A stretch of 6,355 nt of DNA from Bacillota bacterium (GTDB taxonomy: Bacteria; Bacillota; Clostridia; Acetivibrionales; DSM-2933): the NCBI GenBank assembly GCA_023441845.1, contig JAEZNF010000323.1, positions 1-6,355 on the forward strand, given 5' to 3'. The translations under genes were made by a program, and so were the position numbers. The notes under the pieces were generated by a model that made no database searches, was not told the DNA's origin, and worked only from the letters and a program-made list of their open reading frames with translations. Below are positions 1 through 4,790 of the stretch, piece by piece; position 1 is the stretch's first letter; each line of letters starts with the position of its first letter.

Positions 1-112
1 TAATTTGACCTATCTGACCTGCTGGCGTTATATGCATTCCAAAAGAATAGATATATATAACTATAATACTCAAAAACAATAAAAACCATAAAAACATTTT
101 CAAAAACTTCAT
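1..112 (-). CDS. N-terminus of a membrane or secreted protein, truncated by the window edge
   Basis: The frame opens at an ATG at 112-110 and stays open to the window edge, giving 37 codons. A G-rich ribosome binding site (AAAGGGGGG read on the minus strand, 130-122) lies nine bases ahead, which supports this start. Residues 2-24 are almost entirely hydrophobic (MKFLKMFLWFLLFLSIIVIY and on), with a lysine pair at the front: a signal peptide or membrane anchor. Residues 25-37 become polar (FGMHITPAGQIGQI). No signal-peptidase II lipobox is visible. The family is not recognisable from so little sequence. It points the same way as the gene at 424-846 but is separated from it by the GC-rich island. 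Confidence 0.65.
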   Translation of the reverse strand, partial: MKFLKMFLWFLLFLSIIVIYIYSFGMHITPAGQIGQI

Positions 113-130
113 AACTAATTTCCCCCCTTT

Positions 131-420
131 ATGAGCAGATCTGCGAAGAACTGCTCTAACAATCCGCGACACGATGTCGCGGTCCCGCGTCCGATTGCAG
201 CTAACGTTTAGCATGGCTGACGCCGTTTGAGCCGGACCTATGAGAAAGACCCGTGAGAGCCGCTGTGCGGCCGGCGAAACGGTGTGGTGCGGCTTGCTTC
301 ATGATCCTTCTCCAGAGGCCTTGCTTCATGATCATCTAATCCGCACCTTTACAGCCATGCATTGATATGTGATGTTCCCTGACCCGCGAAGCCAGAATAG
401 ACCACGGATGGTCTATCCTA
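131..420. ncRNA. GC-rich island, candidate structured non-coding RNA of unrecognised family
   Basis: This stretch holds no credible gene. Its composition is about 55% GC (159 of 290 bases by hand count), while the neighbouring gene is near 25%. Hand folding finds perfect helices: GAGCAG 133-138 with 151-156; CAATC 160-164 with GATTG 193-197, enclosing the 164-171/175-182 GC-rich hairpin; a nine-pair closing helix 211-219 with 352-360. Nested inside the last are 223-228/277-282 stacked on 231-235/271-275, a four-pair hairpin 260-263/267-270, and 286-292/341-347 stacked on 301-306/330-335. A final eight-pair hairpin is 397-404/409-416. Together 211-360 forms a closed multi-branch unit. The strand is uncertain: purine-rich loops (GAGAAAGA, GCGAAAC) mildly favour plus, while both flanking genes read minus. 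No U-tract follows either end. I compared it from memory with HEARO/omega RNA, raiA, riboswitches and group II intron ends and saw no clear match. Confidence 0.42.
293..333. repeat. 14-bp direct repeat inside the GC-rich island
   Basis: CTTGCTTCATGATC occurs at 293-306 and again, identically, at 320-333, a spacing of 27 bases. The end of the first copy (301-306) can pair with 330-335, which lies partly in the second copy, so the duplication forms part of the terminal arm of the proposed fold. Confidence 0.75.
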
Positions 421-423
421 ATC

Positions 424-846
424 TTAAATACATGGAAATTTAGCACCATATTTCTCAAGAATTTTAACAAGTTTTTTTCTATTTTCTTTTCCAATCGAAA
501 AATATTTTTCTGTATCATTAACTCTCATCAAGTCACATCCATCACAAGCTGGATATATTGATATTTTTTTGTTCTTTCCTTCAAATATTATTTCTGCTGT
601 TCCAAACCCACAAGAAGGACTGTTAGAAATCGCCATCCCCTTACACATCGAAACAAGTAGACTTTTATCATTTTCATCTGTTATCTGAACGTTAATTTTC
701 TTTTCAAAATAATCATATTTAAATGTTATTTTCTCTGTAAAATCAACATTTAAATTTTGACAATACAAATTATACAACAATACAACTGCTAAAACTATCA
801 AGCAACAACTAATAAAAAAAATCTGTTTCTTTTTTATATTAATCAC
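424..846 (-). CDS. Small membrane-anchored protein with a cysteine-containing extracytoplasmic domain, function unknown
   Basis: An open frame of 140 codons if the GTG at 846-844 is the start. A strong ribosome binding site, GAGGTGAT, overlaps that GTG. It is ideally spaced (eight bases after GAGG) for codon 4, ATA at 837-835, so the true start may be there and would give a protein beginning with KKKQIFFIS. Residues 5-7 are lysines and 9-26 form one membrane helix. The remaining ~110 residues should lie outside the cytoplasm. That domain carries cysteines at 68, 79, 101, 104 and 139, including a C-D-G-C motif, and ends in a conserved-looking KILEKYGAKFPCI. The paired cysteines could form disulfides or bind metal; this is inference. 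I recall similar small uncharacterised Firmicutes proteins ending the same way but cannot name the family. It lies downstream of, and parallel to, the Bro-N remnant, with a terminator-like hairpin between them. Confidence 0.75.
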   Translation of the reverse strand: MINIKKKQIFFISCCLIVLAVVLLYNLYCQNLNVDFTEKITFKYDYFEKKINVQITDENDKSLLVSMCKGMAISNSPSCGFGTAEIIFEGKNKKISIYPACDGCDLMRVNDTEKYFSIGKENRKKLVKILEKYGAKFPCI

Positions 847-890
847 CTCATAATCTGTTTAGTTGCTACAAAATAGCTCTCCAAAGACTT

Positions 891-930
891 TCCCTAGAAA
901 ACCCGCACAGGATGTGCGGAAAATCAGGGA
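891..930 (-). terminator. Terminator-like hairpin after the Bro-N remnant
   Basis: A perfect six-pair GC helix, CCGCAC 903-908 with GTGCGG 914-919, has a five-base loop. An outer TCCCT/AGGGA pair (891-895, 926-930) extends it. Read on the minus strand the helix is followed by G, four Ts and C, a short U-tract, and it begins 15 bases after the stop codon of the Bro-N remnant. On the plus strand the helix is followed by As, so termination would favour minus-strand transcripts. Confidence 0.45.
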
Positions 931-933
931 ATA

Positions 934-1230
934 TTATATATCATTGCATTTCCGACATGTGTCGTATATACAAATAATATTCTTGCATATACGACATATG
1001 TCAGATATAAGTGTTAATTTCAGTTGGTTAGCGACACTAACCAACTGGCTATTCTCTTTTTTTAGTTTTGATTTTAAAAATTTCCAGTAATTTCGATTTT
1101 TTTCGTAATCATCTGAGCCACGAAGAACACCAATTATATCAAGCACTGAAAACCACCATTTTGATTTTTCATCATCCCAAACGGCACGGACTTCTTTATC
1201 ATCAAAAAAACCAATTGAGATTTTATTCAT
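934..1230 (-). pseudogene. Truncated Bro-N domain protein (phage antirepressor / DinD type)
   Basis: The frame starts at ATG 1230-1228 with an AAAGGAG ribosome binding site nine bases ahead. Residues 1-73 read like a Bro-N domain: FDDKEVRAVWDDEKSKWWFS, then DIIGVL, GSDD, a YW pair, the lysine-rich FLKSKLKKE, and SQLVSVANQLKL. In full-length relatives QLKL is normally followed by an A-D-G-K region and a long C-terminal part, giving well over 200 residues. Here the match stops at residue 73 and the last 25 residues come from the palindromic repeats (D-I-C-R-I-C at 77-82 and D-T-C-R-K-C at 90-95). Bro-N proteins are DNA-binding proteins typical of phages and mobile elements. This copy is probably non-functional, or at best a bare N-terminal domain. 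It suggests past phage or mobile DNA here. Confidence 0.7.
946..1009. repeat. Two 39-bp-spaced palindromic repeat units
   Basis: GCATTTCCGACATGTGTCG at 946-964 and GCATATACGACATATGTCAG at 985-1004 are related direct copies, 39 bases apart. Each has a CGACAT-RTGTC dyad; the second contains the perfect palindrome GACATATGTC. The two also form one larger stem: 954-969 pairs with 987-1002 with a single mismatch. The spacing is exactly 13 codons, so on the minus strand they encode a repeated D-x-C-R-x-C motif in the tail of the Bro-N remnant. Confidence 0.6.
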
Positions 1231-1347
1231 TCAACCGAACTCCTTTTCCAAAAATCCTCATATCTTTCCCAACAAATCTATCTTACTTGCTTTCTTTCCT
1301 ACAGGTCAATTAATTGTATGACAAATAATTCTGTCATTCAAAGCTCA

Positions 1348-1377
1348 TTGACATGTAATACATGTATATAATACTAT
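1348..1377 (+). promoter_or_regulatory. Possible promoter with a dyad, ahead of the phosphoesterase remnant
   Basis: A perfect -35 box, TTGACA (1348-1353), is followed after 18 bases by TACTAT (1372-1377). A better -10 box, TATAAT at 1367-1372, is only 13 bases away. The dyad ACATGT-AAT-ACATGT (1351-1365) overlaps the -35 box and spacer, where a repressor or MerR-like activator site would sit. The position, about 40 bases before the phosphoesterase start, fits. Confidence 0.4.
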
Positions 1378-1417
1378 ATAAAGGCAGTTAATACAAAGTA
1401 TATTAGTGAGGTTTTAT

Positions 1418-1609
1418 ATGGGTAAATTAAATTGGCTGCACATGTCAGATATACATTATAACTTTGAAAACTATGATACTATCCATATGATGGATAAAAC
1501 CCCTGATGATAATTATGATGAAAATAAATGCAAGAAAATAAAATTCATAAGCTATACGGAAATAAAGACGAAGGAGTTAACAATTGAGAATATTACTGTT
1601 AGGAAGTAG
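1418..1609 (+). pseudogene. N-terminal remnant of a calcineurin-like metallophosphoesterase
   Basis: ATG at 1418 lies six bases after GTGAGG. This start is preferred over the in-frame GTG at 1406, which sits inside the ribosome binding site. Residues 1-27 begin MGKLNWLHMSDIHYNF and carry the first metal-binding motif of the calcineurin-like family, D-x-H (Asp11, His13), after the usual W-L-H-x-S. Intact enzymes run to several hundred residues and need further GD-x(2)-D, GNH and GHxH motifs; none is present. After about residue 27 the frame becomes a lysine- and glutamate-rich tail of 36 residues, unlike the family, and stops at TAG 1607-1609. Other frames do not restore the enzyme, so this is a deletion or fusion rather than a simple frameshift. 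The product cannot be catalytically active. Confidence 0.65.
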
Positions 1610-1633
1610 TCACAACAAGGATAAAACCGCCCT

Positions 1634-1693
1634 TTTTCAGCATTGTTAGAAAATCTAAAGTGTTCCTCAAAATAATAAATTATATGCTGAAAA
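1634..1693. repeat. 10-bp inverted repeat ahead of yjbQ
   Basis: TTTTCAGCAT (1634-1643) and ATGCTGAAAA (1684-1693) are perfect inverted copies 40 bases apart, in the gap between the phosphoesterase remnant and yjbQ. A TATAAT box at 1702-1707 follows, without a convincing -35 box. The repeat could be an operator or the relic of a small element; no more can be said. Confidence 0.4.
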
Positions 1694-1736
1694 CAAATGG
1701 TTATAATGTGTTTCAAGACAAATTGGAGGATGTCAA

Positions 1737-2153
1737 ATGAAAAGTTACAGAAAAGAATTATGGTTTGAAACAAAGAGTCGAAGAGAGTTTATAAATATTA
1801 CATCACAGATTAACGAATGCCTGAAAGCAAGCAGCATAAAAGAAGGTCTGTTACTTTGTAATGCCATGCATATCACAGCAAGTGTATTTATAAATGATGA
1901 TGAGAAGGGATTGCATAAGGATTTTGAGGTATTTTTAGAAAAACTTGCCCCTGAAAAGCCTTATGAACAATATTTGCATAACGGCTATGAAGATAATGCG
2001 GATGCTCACTTAAAAAGAACTATTATCGGACGTGAAGTTGTAGTAGCAGTTACCGAAGGCAAATTAGATTTGGGACCCTGGGAACAAATTTTTTATGGAG
2101 AGTTTGATGGAAAGAGAAAGAAGAGGGTATTAGTAAAAATAATAGGAGAATGA
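1737..2153 (+). CDS. yjbQ: YjbQ family (UPF0047) protein, possible secondary thiamine-phosphate synthase
   Basis: A complete 138-residue protein, the usual length for the family, with GGAGGA (1725-1730) six bases ahead of ATG. It carries the family signatures in order: [14 protein letters not shown] at 37-50, N-D-D-E-x-G-L at 53-59, [12 protein letters not shown] at 81-92 (His81 and His91 with nearby acidic residues, the likely metal-binding or active site), and the C-terminal [11 protein letters not shown] then D-G-x-R...V-K-I-I-G-E. The E. coli member YjbQ has weak thiamine-phosphate synthase activity; the physiological role across bacteria is unsettled. It is expected to be a soluble cytosolic protein. 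It stands alone, with a terminator 70 bases downstream, and looks intact amid broken genes. Confidence 0.93.
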   Translation: MKSYRKELWFETKSRREFINITSQINECLKASSIKEGLLLCNAMHITASVFINDDEKGLHKDFEVFLEKLAPEKPYEQYLHNGYEDNADAHLKRTIIGREVVVAVTEGKLDLGPWEQIFYGEFDGKRKKRVLVKIIGE

Positions 2154-2190
2154 AAAGTTCGTAAATACTGACTTCATAAGTGTCCTCCTT
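2130..2190 (-). other. Strong ribosome binding site and start codon facing yjbQ, probable gene-start relic
   Basis: On the minus strand AAGGAGGA (2190-2183) is followed, six bases after AGGAGG, by ATG at 2177-2175. The frame reads only [15 protein letters not shown] before a stop at 2132-2130, inside yjbQ on the other strand. Upstream, an open minus frame from about 2262 covers K-K-E-L-I-Q-A-L-Y-N-F, which could be the end of a lost upstream gene. The site is too good to ignore but has no gene to serve; it may be a scar or chance. Confidence 0.3.
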
Positions 2191-2222
2191 CTTTGATTTC
2201 ATACAGCTTTTCATAAAATTAT

Positions 2223-2247
2223 AAAGAGCCTGTATAAGCTCTTTTTT
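2223..2247 (+). terminator. Rho-independent terminator of yjbQ
   Basis: AAAGAGC (2223-2229) and GCTCTTT (2238-2244) form a seven-pair helix with an eight-base loop, followed by further Ts to 2247. It lies 70 bases after the yjbQ stop. Confidence 0.65.
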
Positions 2248-2262
2248 GCTGCGGGCAGTCAA

Positions 2263-2338
2263 GTAGAACGCGTTTACAATTTGGGTAACATTGGTATAAC
2301 ATATTGAAATGTATCATTATTTGGGTAATGCGTTCTAC
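2263..2338. repeat. 76-bp segment bounded by 9-bp inverted repeats, with an internal direct repeat
   Basis: GTAGAACGC (2263-2271) and GCGTTCTAC (2330-2338) are perfect inverted copies. Inside, ATTTGGGTAA occurs at 2279-2288 and again at 2319-2328, 40 bases apart, with degenerate TTGG-TAAC copies between. It sits between the yjbQ terminator and the next start codon. It may be a tiny non-autonomous element, a recombination site or a cluster of regulator sites. No clear target duplication beyond AA is seen. Confidence 0.45.
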
Positions 2339-2363
2339 AATATTATATTATGAGGTGATGTGT

Positions 2364-2540
2364 TTGTCAGAACAATTGCAATCAAACAATAATTCATTTA
2401 GTATGATTTTACGTGCGGCTATGAATGTACCTGGTGTGCAAATTCGCAGGAAAGATTTTTTGTATAAAGAGCTATCAAAATATTATCCAAACGAAAAAGT
2501 TGCAAAGGCAATTGATACAACACCAGGATTCCTGCCATGA
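2364..2540 (+). pseudogene. N-terminal fragment of an unidentified protein
   Basis: The start is taken as TTG at 2364 because GAGG of a strong GAGGTGAT site (2352-2359) lies exactly eight bases ahead; the in-frame ATG at 2358 is inside that site. The 58 residues run MSEQLQSNNNSFSMILRAAM, a V-P-G-V-Q-I-R-R-K-D-F-L segment, K-E-L-S-K-Y-Y and A-I-D-T-T-P, then stop after G-F-L-P. This resembles the start of a bacterial protein in which a P-G-x-x-x-x-R-x-x-F-L motif precedes a helical body, but I cannot name the family. The frame ends at the chimeric junction 2524-2534, so most of the gene is missing. Confidence 0.5.
2419..2538 (-). other. Chimeric antisense frame: start of a lost gene fused to the opposite strand of the 2364-2540 fragment
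   Basis: Minus-strand ATG at 2538-2536 has TGGAGTGAT (2552-2544) as ribosome binding site and a strong promoter at 2592-2620, so it is set up as a real gene start. After M-A-G-I it runs directly into the antisense of the 2364-2540 fragment and stops at 2421-2419 (39 residues). The start region is probably genuine and its gene lost. The 39-residue product is unlikely to mean anything, but the transcript would be antisense to the fragment. Confidence 0.45.
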
Positions 2541-2888
2541 TTTATCACTCCATTATATATTTGTTTTGTAAAAGCACCATAGATTGGTATAATTCTATCA
2601 TATAAATAATTCATTCTCAATACACAAATATATAAATAAAATGCTCCCGTTGCAAACGTTCCGCCGCTCCTCCTGTATCTTAATAACGTTAGTCTCGCAT
2701 GAATACTGGCTTTGATGGATTTCTCCCCCGGTAATATTATATCATTCTTCCGCAGCCTGTGGCAGTAGTAATCCAGTACACCATAATCGCTGCGAGAATT
2801 CAAAGCATTGCCGGCCGGTAATTCCAATATGCTTTTTTACTTGTCCTGAACTTTTTTATTTTAATGTATACATTATGTGATATTATGA
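2541..2888. other. Stretch without a recognisable gene, containing a GC-richer patch
   Basis: The patch 2641-2820 is about 48% GC by hand count (86 of 180), clearly above its surroundings. A minus-strand frame stays open from TTG 2827 to 2483, but it has no ribosome binding site, crosses the promoter and the junction, and its product (including N-D-I-I-L-P-G-E-K-S-I-K-A and L-L-R-Y-R-R-S-G-G-T) matches nothing I know. The patch is most likely decayed foreign coding DNA. Between 2821 and 2888 there is only AT-rich sequence. Confidence 0.3.
2592..2620 (-). promoter_or_regulatory. Strong extended -10 sigma-A promoter, minus strand
   Basis: Read on the minus strand, TTGAGA (2620-2615), a 17-base spacer and TAGAAT (2597-2592) match the sigma-A consensus at 5/6 in each box. 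TG one base upstream of the -10 box makes it an extended -10 promoter. Transcription would start near 2585 and reach the start codon at 2538. Confidence 0.6.
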
Positions 2889-3056
2889 TATATTATAGAA
2901 CTAAAATTTGAAAACAAGCAGAGTGAAAATGAAAACTATTCAGGCAAGAGTAAAATTATTAAAAAGAATGGATATGAAAAACCGGGTGAATTGATAGTTC
3001 TTGGTAAGTATTCCGGTATAATTCATTCCTCTGTGAAAGGATATTGCTATGAATGA
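2889..3056 (+). other. Short open frame without a start, ahead of the permease gene
   Basis: A frame of 55 codons opens after TGA 2886-2888 and ends at TGA 3054-3056, overlapping the permease start by eight bases (ATGAATGA). It has no ATG, GTG or TTG start with a ribosome binding site. Its content (K-N-G-Y-E-K-P-G-E-L-I-V-L-G-K-Y-S) looks protein-like, so it may be the C-terminal remnant of a gene once coupled to the permease. Chance is a real alternative. Confidence 0.2.
2991..3022 (+). promoter_or_regulatory. Possible promoter of the AEC permease gene
   Basis: TTGATA (2991-2996) and a perfect TATAAT (3017-3022) are 20 bases apart. That is longer than the usual 17 and closer to the spacing of MerR-activated promoters, though no clear dyad is seen in the spacer. 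The -10 box lies 27 bases before the permease start. Confidence 0.35.
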
Positions 3057-3984
3057 GTTGCTTAATAGATTGTTGCCTATTTTCTTTTTATTAGCTATCG
3101 GTTTTATCGCAAAACATAGAAAGATATTTCAAGAGCCATTTATAGAAGGCTTGAAAACATTAATAGTTAAGATTGCATTACCTGCAGTGTTATTTGATGC
3201 TTTCTCAAAAATGACACTCCAAGTCTCCTATATATTACTTTTTGTTCTTGTGTTTTTTTACTGCTGTTTACTTTACTTTTTGGGTCATCTGTTACATAAT
3301 CTGTTTCCGAAAATCTATGGTAGAGATTATACAGCTGGCTATTTTACAGGCTTTGAATTTGGCATGATCGGAGTCGGACTGTTTGGTGCAATTTGGGGTA
3401 TGGATAAATTGCCCATTATTATGCTAATTGGTTTTGGACACGAACTATTCATTTGGTTTTTCTATGTACCTTTAATATCAATGAAGAAAAATCAACGGTT
3501 TAACTTAATAGATACATTGTGGCAATTCTTGAAGACACCTACGATTATTGCCATTATTTTAGGCATCGTTGTAAACCTTAGCGGAATTTATCCCAAAATT
3601 GAGGGATCAGCCGTTGGCGGTAGTATGCTAGCTGTGATTGAATTTTTAAAACCATTGACTTCGCCACTTATTCTGATTGTTATTGGATATACTATGATAT
3701 TTCGTCGAGGTAATTTTCGTGAGATGGCGGTCTATATTTTGACCCGTTTATCACTGGTAATGGGGTTAGGAGCTATATTGTTGTTAGCTGTTAGGTTCTT
3801 GGTTCCGGGGCTTGATCCTTTATTTCACCAAGCATTTTACGCTTTTATATTATTGCCGGCTCCATACATTTTGCCGTTGTATATTCAAGACCAGAAGGAG
3901 GGGGCTTTTTTTACTCAGTTGCTGGTTTATTCAACTGCTGTTTCATTTATTGGCTATGCTATTCTTGTGGGGGTCAGTTTCTGA
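3049..3984 (+). CDS. AEC (auxin efflux carrier) family permease
   Basis: A complete 311-residue, very hydrophobic membrane protein, the typical length of bacterial AEC carriers, which have about ten membrane helices in two repeats. ATG at 3049 follows GAAAGGA with seven bases between. The N-terminus (LLPIFFLLAIGFIAKHRKIF) and the I-A-L-P-A-V-L-F-D-A-F segment at about 42-52 are family hallmarks: the first helix leading to a broken helix with a conserved proline in the transport core. A glycine-rich F-T-G-F-E-F-G-M-I-G-V-G segment at about 100-111 follows. The second repeat begins near 170 after a basic cytoplasmic loop (KKNQRF). Characterised bacterial members move small carboxylates such as malate; the substrate here cannot be read from sequence. 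The gene appears to be transcribed alone, since the next unit has its own promoters. Confidence 0.85.
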   Translation: MNELLNRLLPIFFLLAIGFIAKHRKIFQEPFIEGLKTLIVKIALPAVLFDAFSKMTLQVSYILLFVLVFFYCCLLYFLGHLLHNLFPKIYGRDYTAGYFTGFEFGMIGVGLFGAIWGMDKLPIIMLIGFGHELFIWFFYVPLISMKKNQRFNLIDTLWQFLKTPTIIAIILGIVVNLSGIYPKIEGSAVGGSMLAVIEFLKPLTSPLILIVIGYTMIFRRGNFREMAVYILTRLSLVMGLGAILLLAVRFLVPGLDPLFHQAFYAFILLPAPYILPLYIQDQKEGAFFTQLLVYSTAVSFIGYAILVGVSF

Positions 3985-4018
3985 ATTATCATAACATAAC
4001 TTTAGAACCCCAGATATA

Positions 4019-4047
4019 TTGACAAATTCGACATTTTCCTATATATT
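4019..4047 (+). promoter_or_regulatory. Sigma-A promoter of yqiJ-yqiK
   Basis: Perfect TTGACA (4019-4024), a 17-base spacer and TATATT (4042-4047, 5/6). Transcription would start near 4054, leaving an untranslated leader of about 118 bases. No SigW-type TGAAAC...CGTA pair, as used by B. subtilis floT, is visible. Confidence 0.7.
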
Positions 4048-4102
4048 TACATCAAGAGAAAAGTTTAAATAATTCGATTTTTGTATAGATTCAATGTCTG
4101 GT

Positions 4103-4130
4103 TTGTAAAAATTTTAGTTTCTTGTACAAT
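4103..4130 (+). promoter_or_regulatory. Possible second promoter of yqiJ-yqiK
   Basis: TTGTAA (4103-4108), a 16-base spacer and TACAAT (4125-4130). The -10 box overlaps the palindrome TTGTACAA (4122-4129), a possible operator. The initiation site would be about 35 bases before the yqiJ start. Confidence 0.4.
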
Positions 4131-4171
4131 AAAATTCATAATGTAAATTTCCTGAGCAAAGGGGATATGTC

Positions 4172-4786
4172 ATGCTCGACTTGCTTAAAACAGCTGTAAC
4201 AGGTGTAAATCTTATTCCAACTGTATTGTTGGGATTAATTATTTTATACTGGTTAATAGTTATAATTGGTGCTCTTGATATTGATTTTTTTGATTTTGAT
4301 TTCGATGCTGATATTAGTAATCCTTTTTATGACTTTCTGGCCTTCTTTAATATGGGTGATTTGCCCTTTATGCTTGTATTGAGTATATTTAGCCTTTCTT
4401 TCTGGACTATATCCATGATAGTAAGTGTTTTGCATATTATGTCAGCGGGTTGGCTGAGTGCGCTTTTGCTTGTCCCGATTATAGTGCTGAGTTTATTTAT
4501 TACCAAAGCTGTTACGCAGCCGTTAAAAGGCCTCTTTAAAGGTATATTGAAGCAAGATGCGGAGATTGAGAAAAAAATTGAGGGTCAGCTATGTACGCTT
4601 TTGTGCGATCTTACTTATGGACGTCTAGGGCAGGCCGAAATAGATAGAGTGGGGTCTTCAATTAGGATTAATGTAAAGGTTGATGGTGAGGGTGAAACTC
4701 TCTTCAAAGGCGATAAAGCAATTGTGATAAAAAAAGACCACGAAAAGGATTATTACATTATAAAAAAATTTGAAGGAGTGTGTTGA
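4172..4786 (+). CDS. yqiJ: YqiJ-like OB-fold membrane protein, partner of the flotillin
   Basis: A complete protein of 204 residues, ATG at 4172 with AAAGGGG seven bases ahead. Residues 17-35 form the first membrane helix (TVLLGLIILYWLIVIIGAL), followed by an unusual acidic-aromatic run, D-I-D-F-F-D-F-D-F-D-A-D at 36-47, which is characteristic of the YqiJ family. Helices two and three are at about 64-87 and 92-112. The C-terminal 135-204 is a beta-rich soluble part (EGQLCTLLCDLTYGRLGQAE and on) fitting an OB fold, as in NfeD-type proteins. In E. coli yqiJ precedes yqiK, and in B. subtilis the NfeD-like yuaF precedes floT, so the pairing is conserved and suggests a joint membrane role. The stop lies four bases before the flotillin start, so translation is probably coupled. 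The biochemical role is not established. Confidence 0.85.
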   Translation: MLDLLKTAVTGVNLIPTVLLGLIILYWLIVIIGALDIDFFDFDFDADISNPFYDFLAFFNMGDLPFMLVLSIFSLSFWTISMIVSVLHIMSAGWLSALLLVPIIVLSLFITKAVTQPLKGLFKGILKQDAEIEKKIEGQLCTLLCDLTYGRLGQAEIDRVGSSIRINVKVDGEGETLFKGDKAIVIKKDHEKDYYIIKKFEGVC

Positions 4787-4790
4787 AAAA

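Noticed and set aside
131..420. Identification of the island as HEARO/omega RNA of an IscB system
   Set aside because: No IscB or other HNH gene is in the window and I could not match conserved sequence blocks from memory; naming the family would be a guess.
336..518. Minus-strand 60-residue frame overlapping the GC-rich island and the 424-846 gene
   Set aside because: It has no ribosome binding site or family resemblance and is out of frame with the better-supported gene.
1021..1047. Perfect 11-bp inverted repeat with five-base loop followed by a T-rich stretch on the plus strand
   Set aside because: It coincides with the conserved Q-L-V-S...N-Q-L of the Bro-N domain, so the symmetry comes from coding sequence, and the T-tract is too far from the stem for a terminator.
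863..1313. Plus-strand frames across 863-1090 and 1068-1313
   Set aside because: They lie antisense to the Bro-N remnant, whose protein sequence is recognisable on the other strand.
996..1453. Exact match ATGTCAGATATA at 998-1009 and 1442-1453, suggesting recombination between them
   Set aside because: A 12-base AT-rich match is expected about once by chance in a window this size, and the second copy simply encodes the conserved M-S-D-I of the phosphoesterase motif.
3812..4435. Frames at 3812-3994 (plus) and 4253-4435 (minus)
   Set aside because: Both are shadows inside the AEC permease and yqiJ genes.
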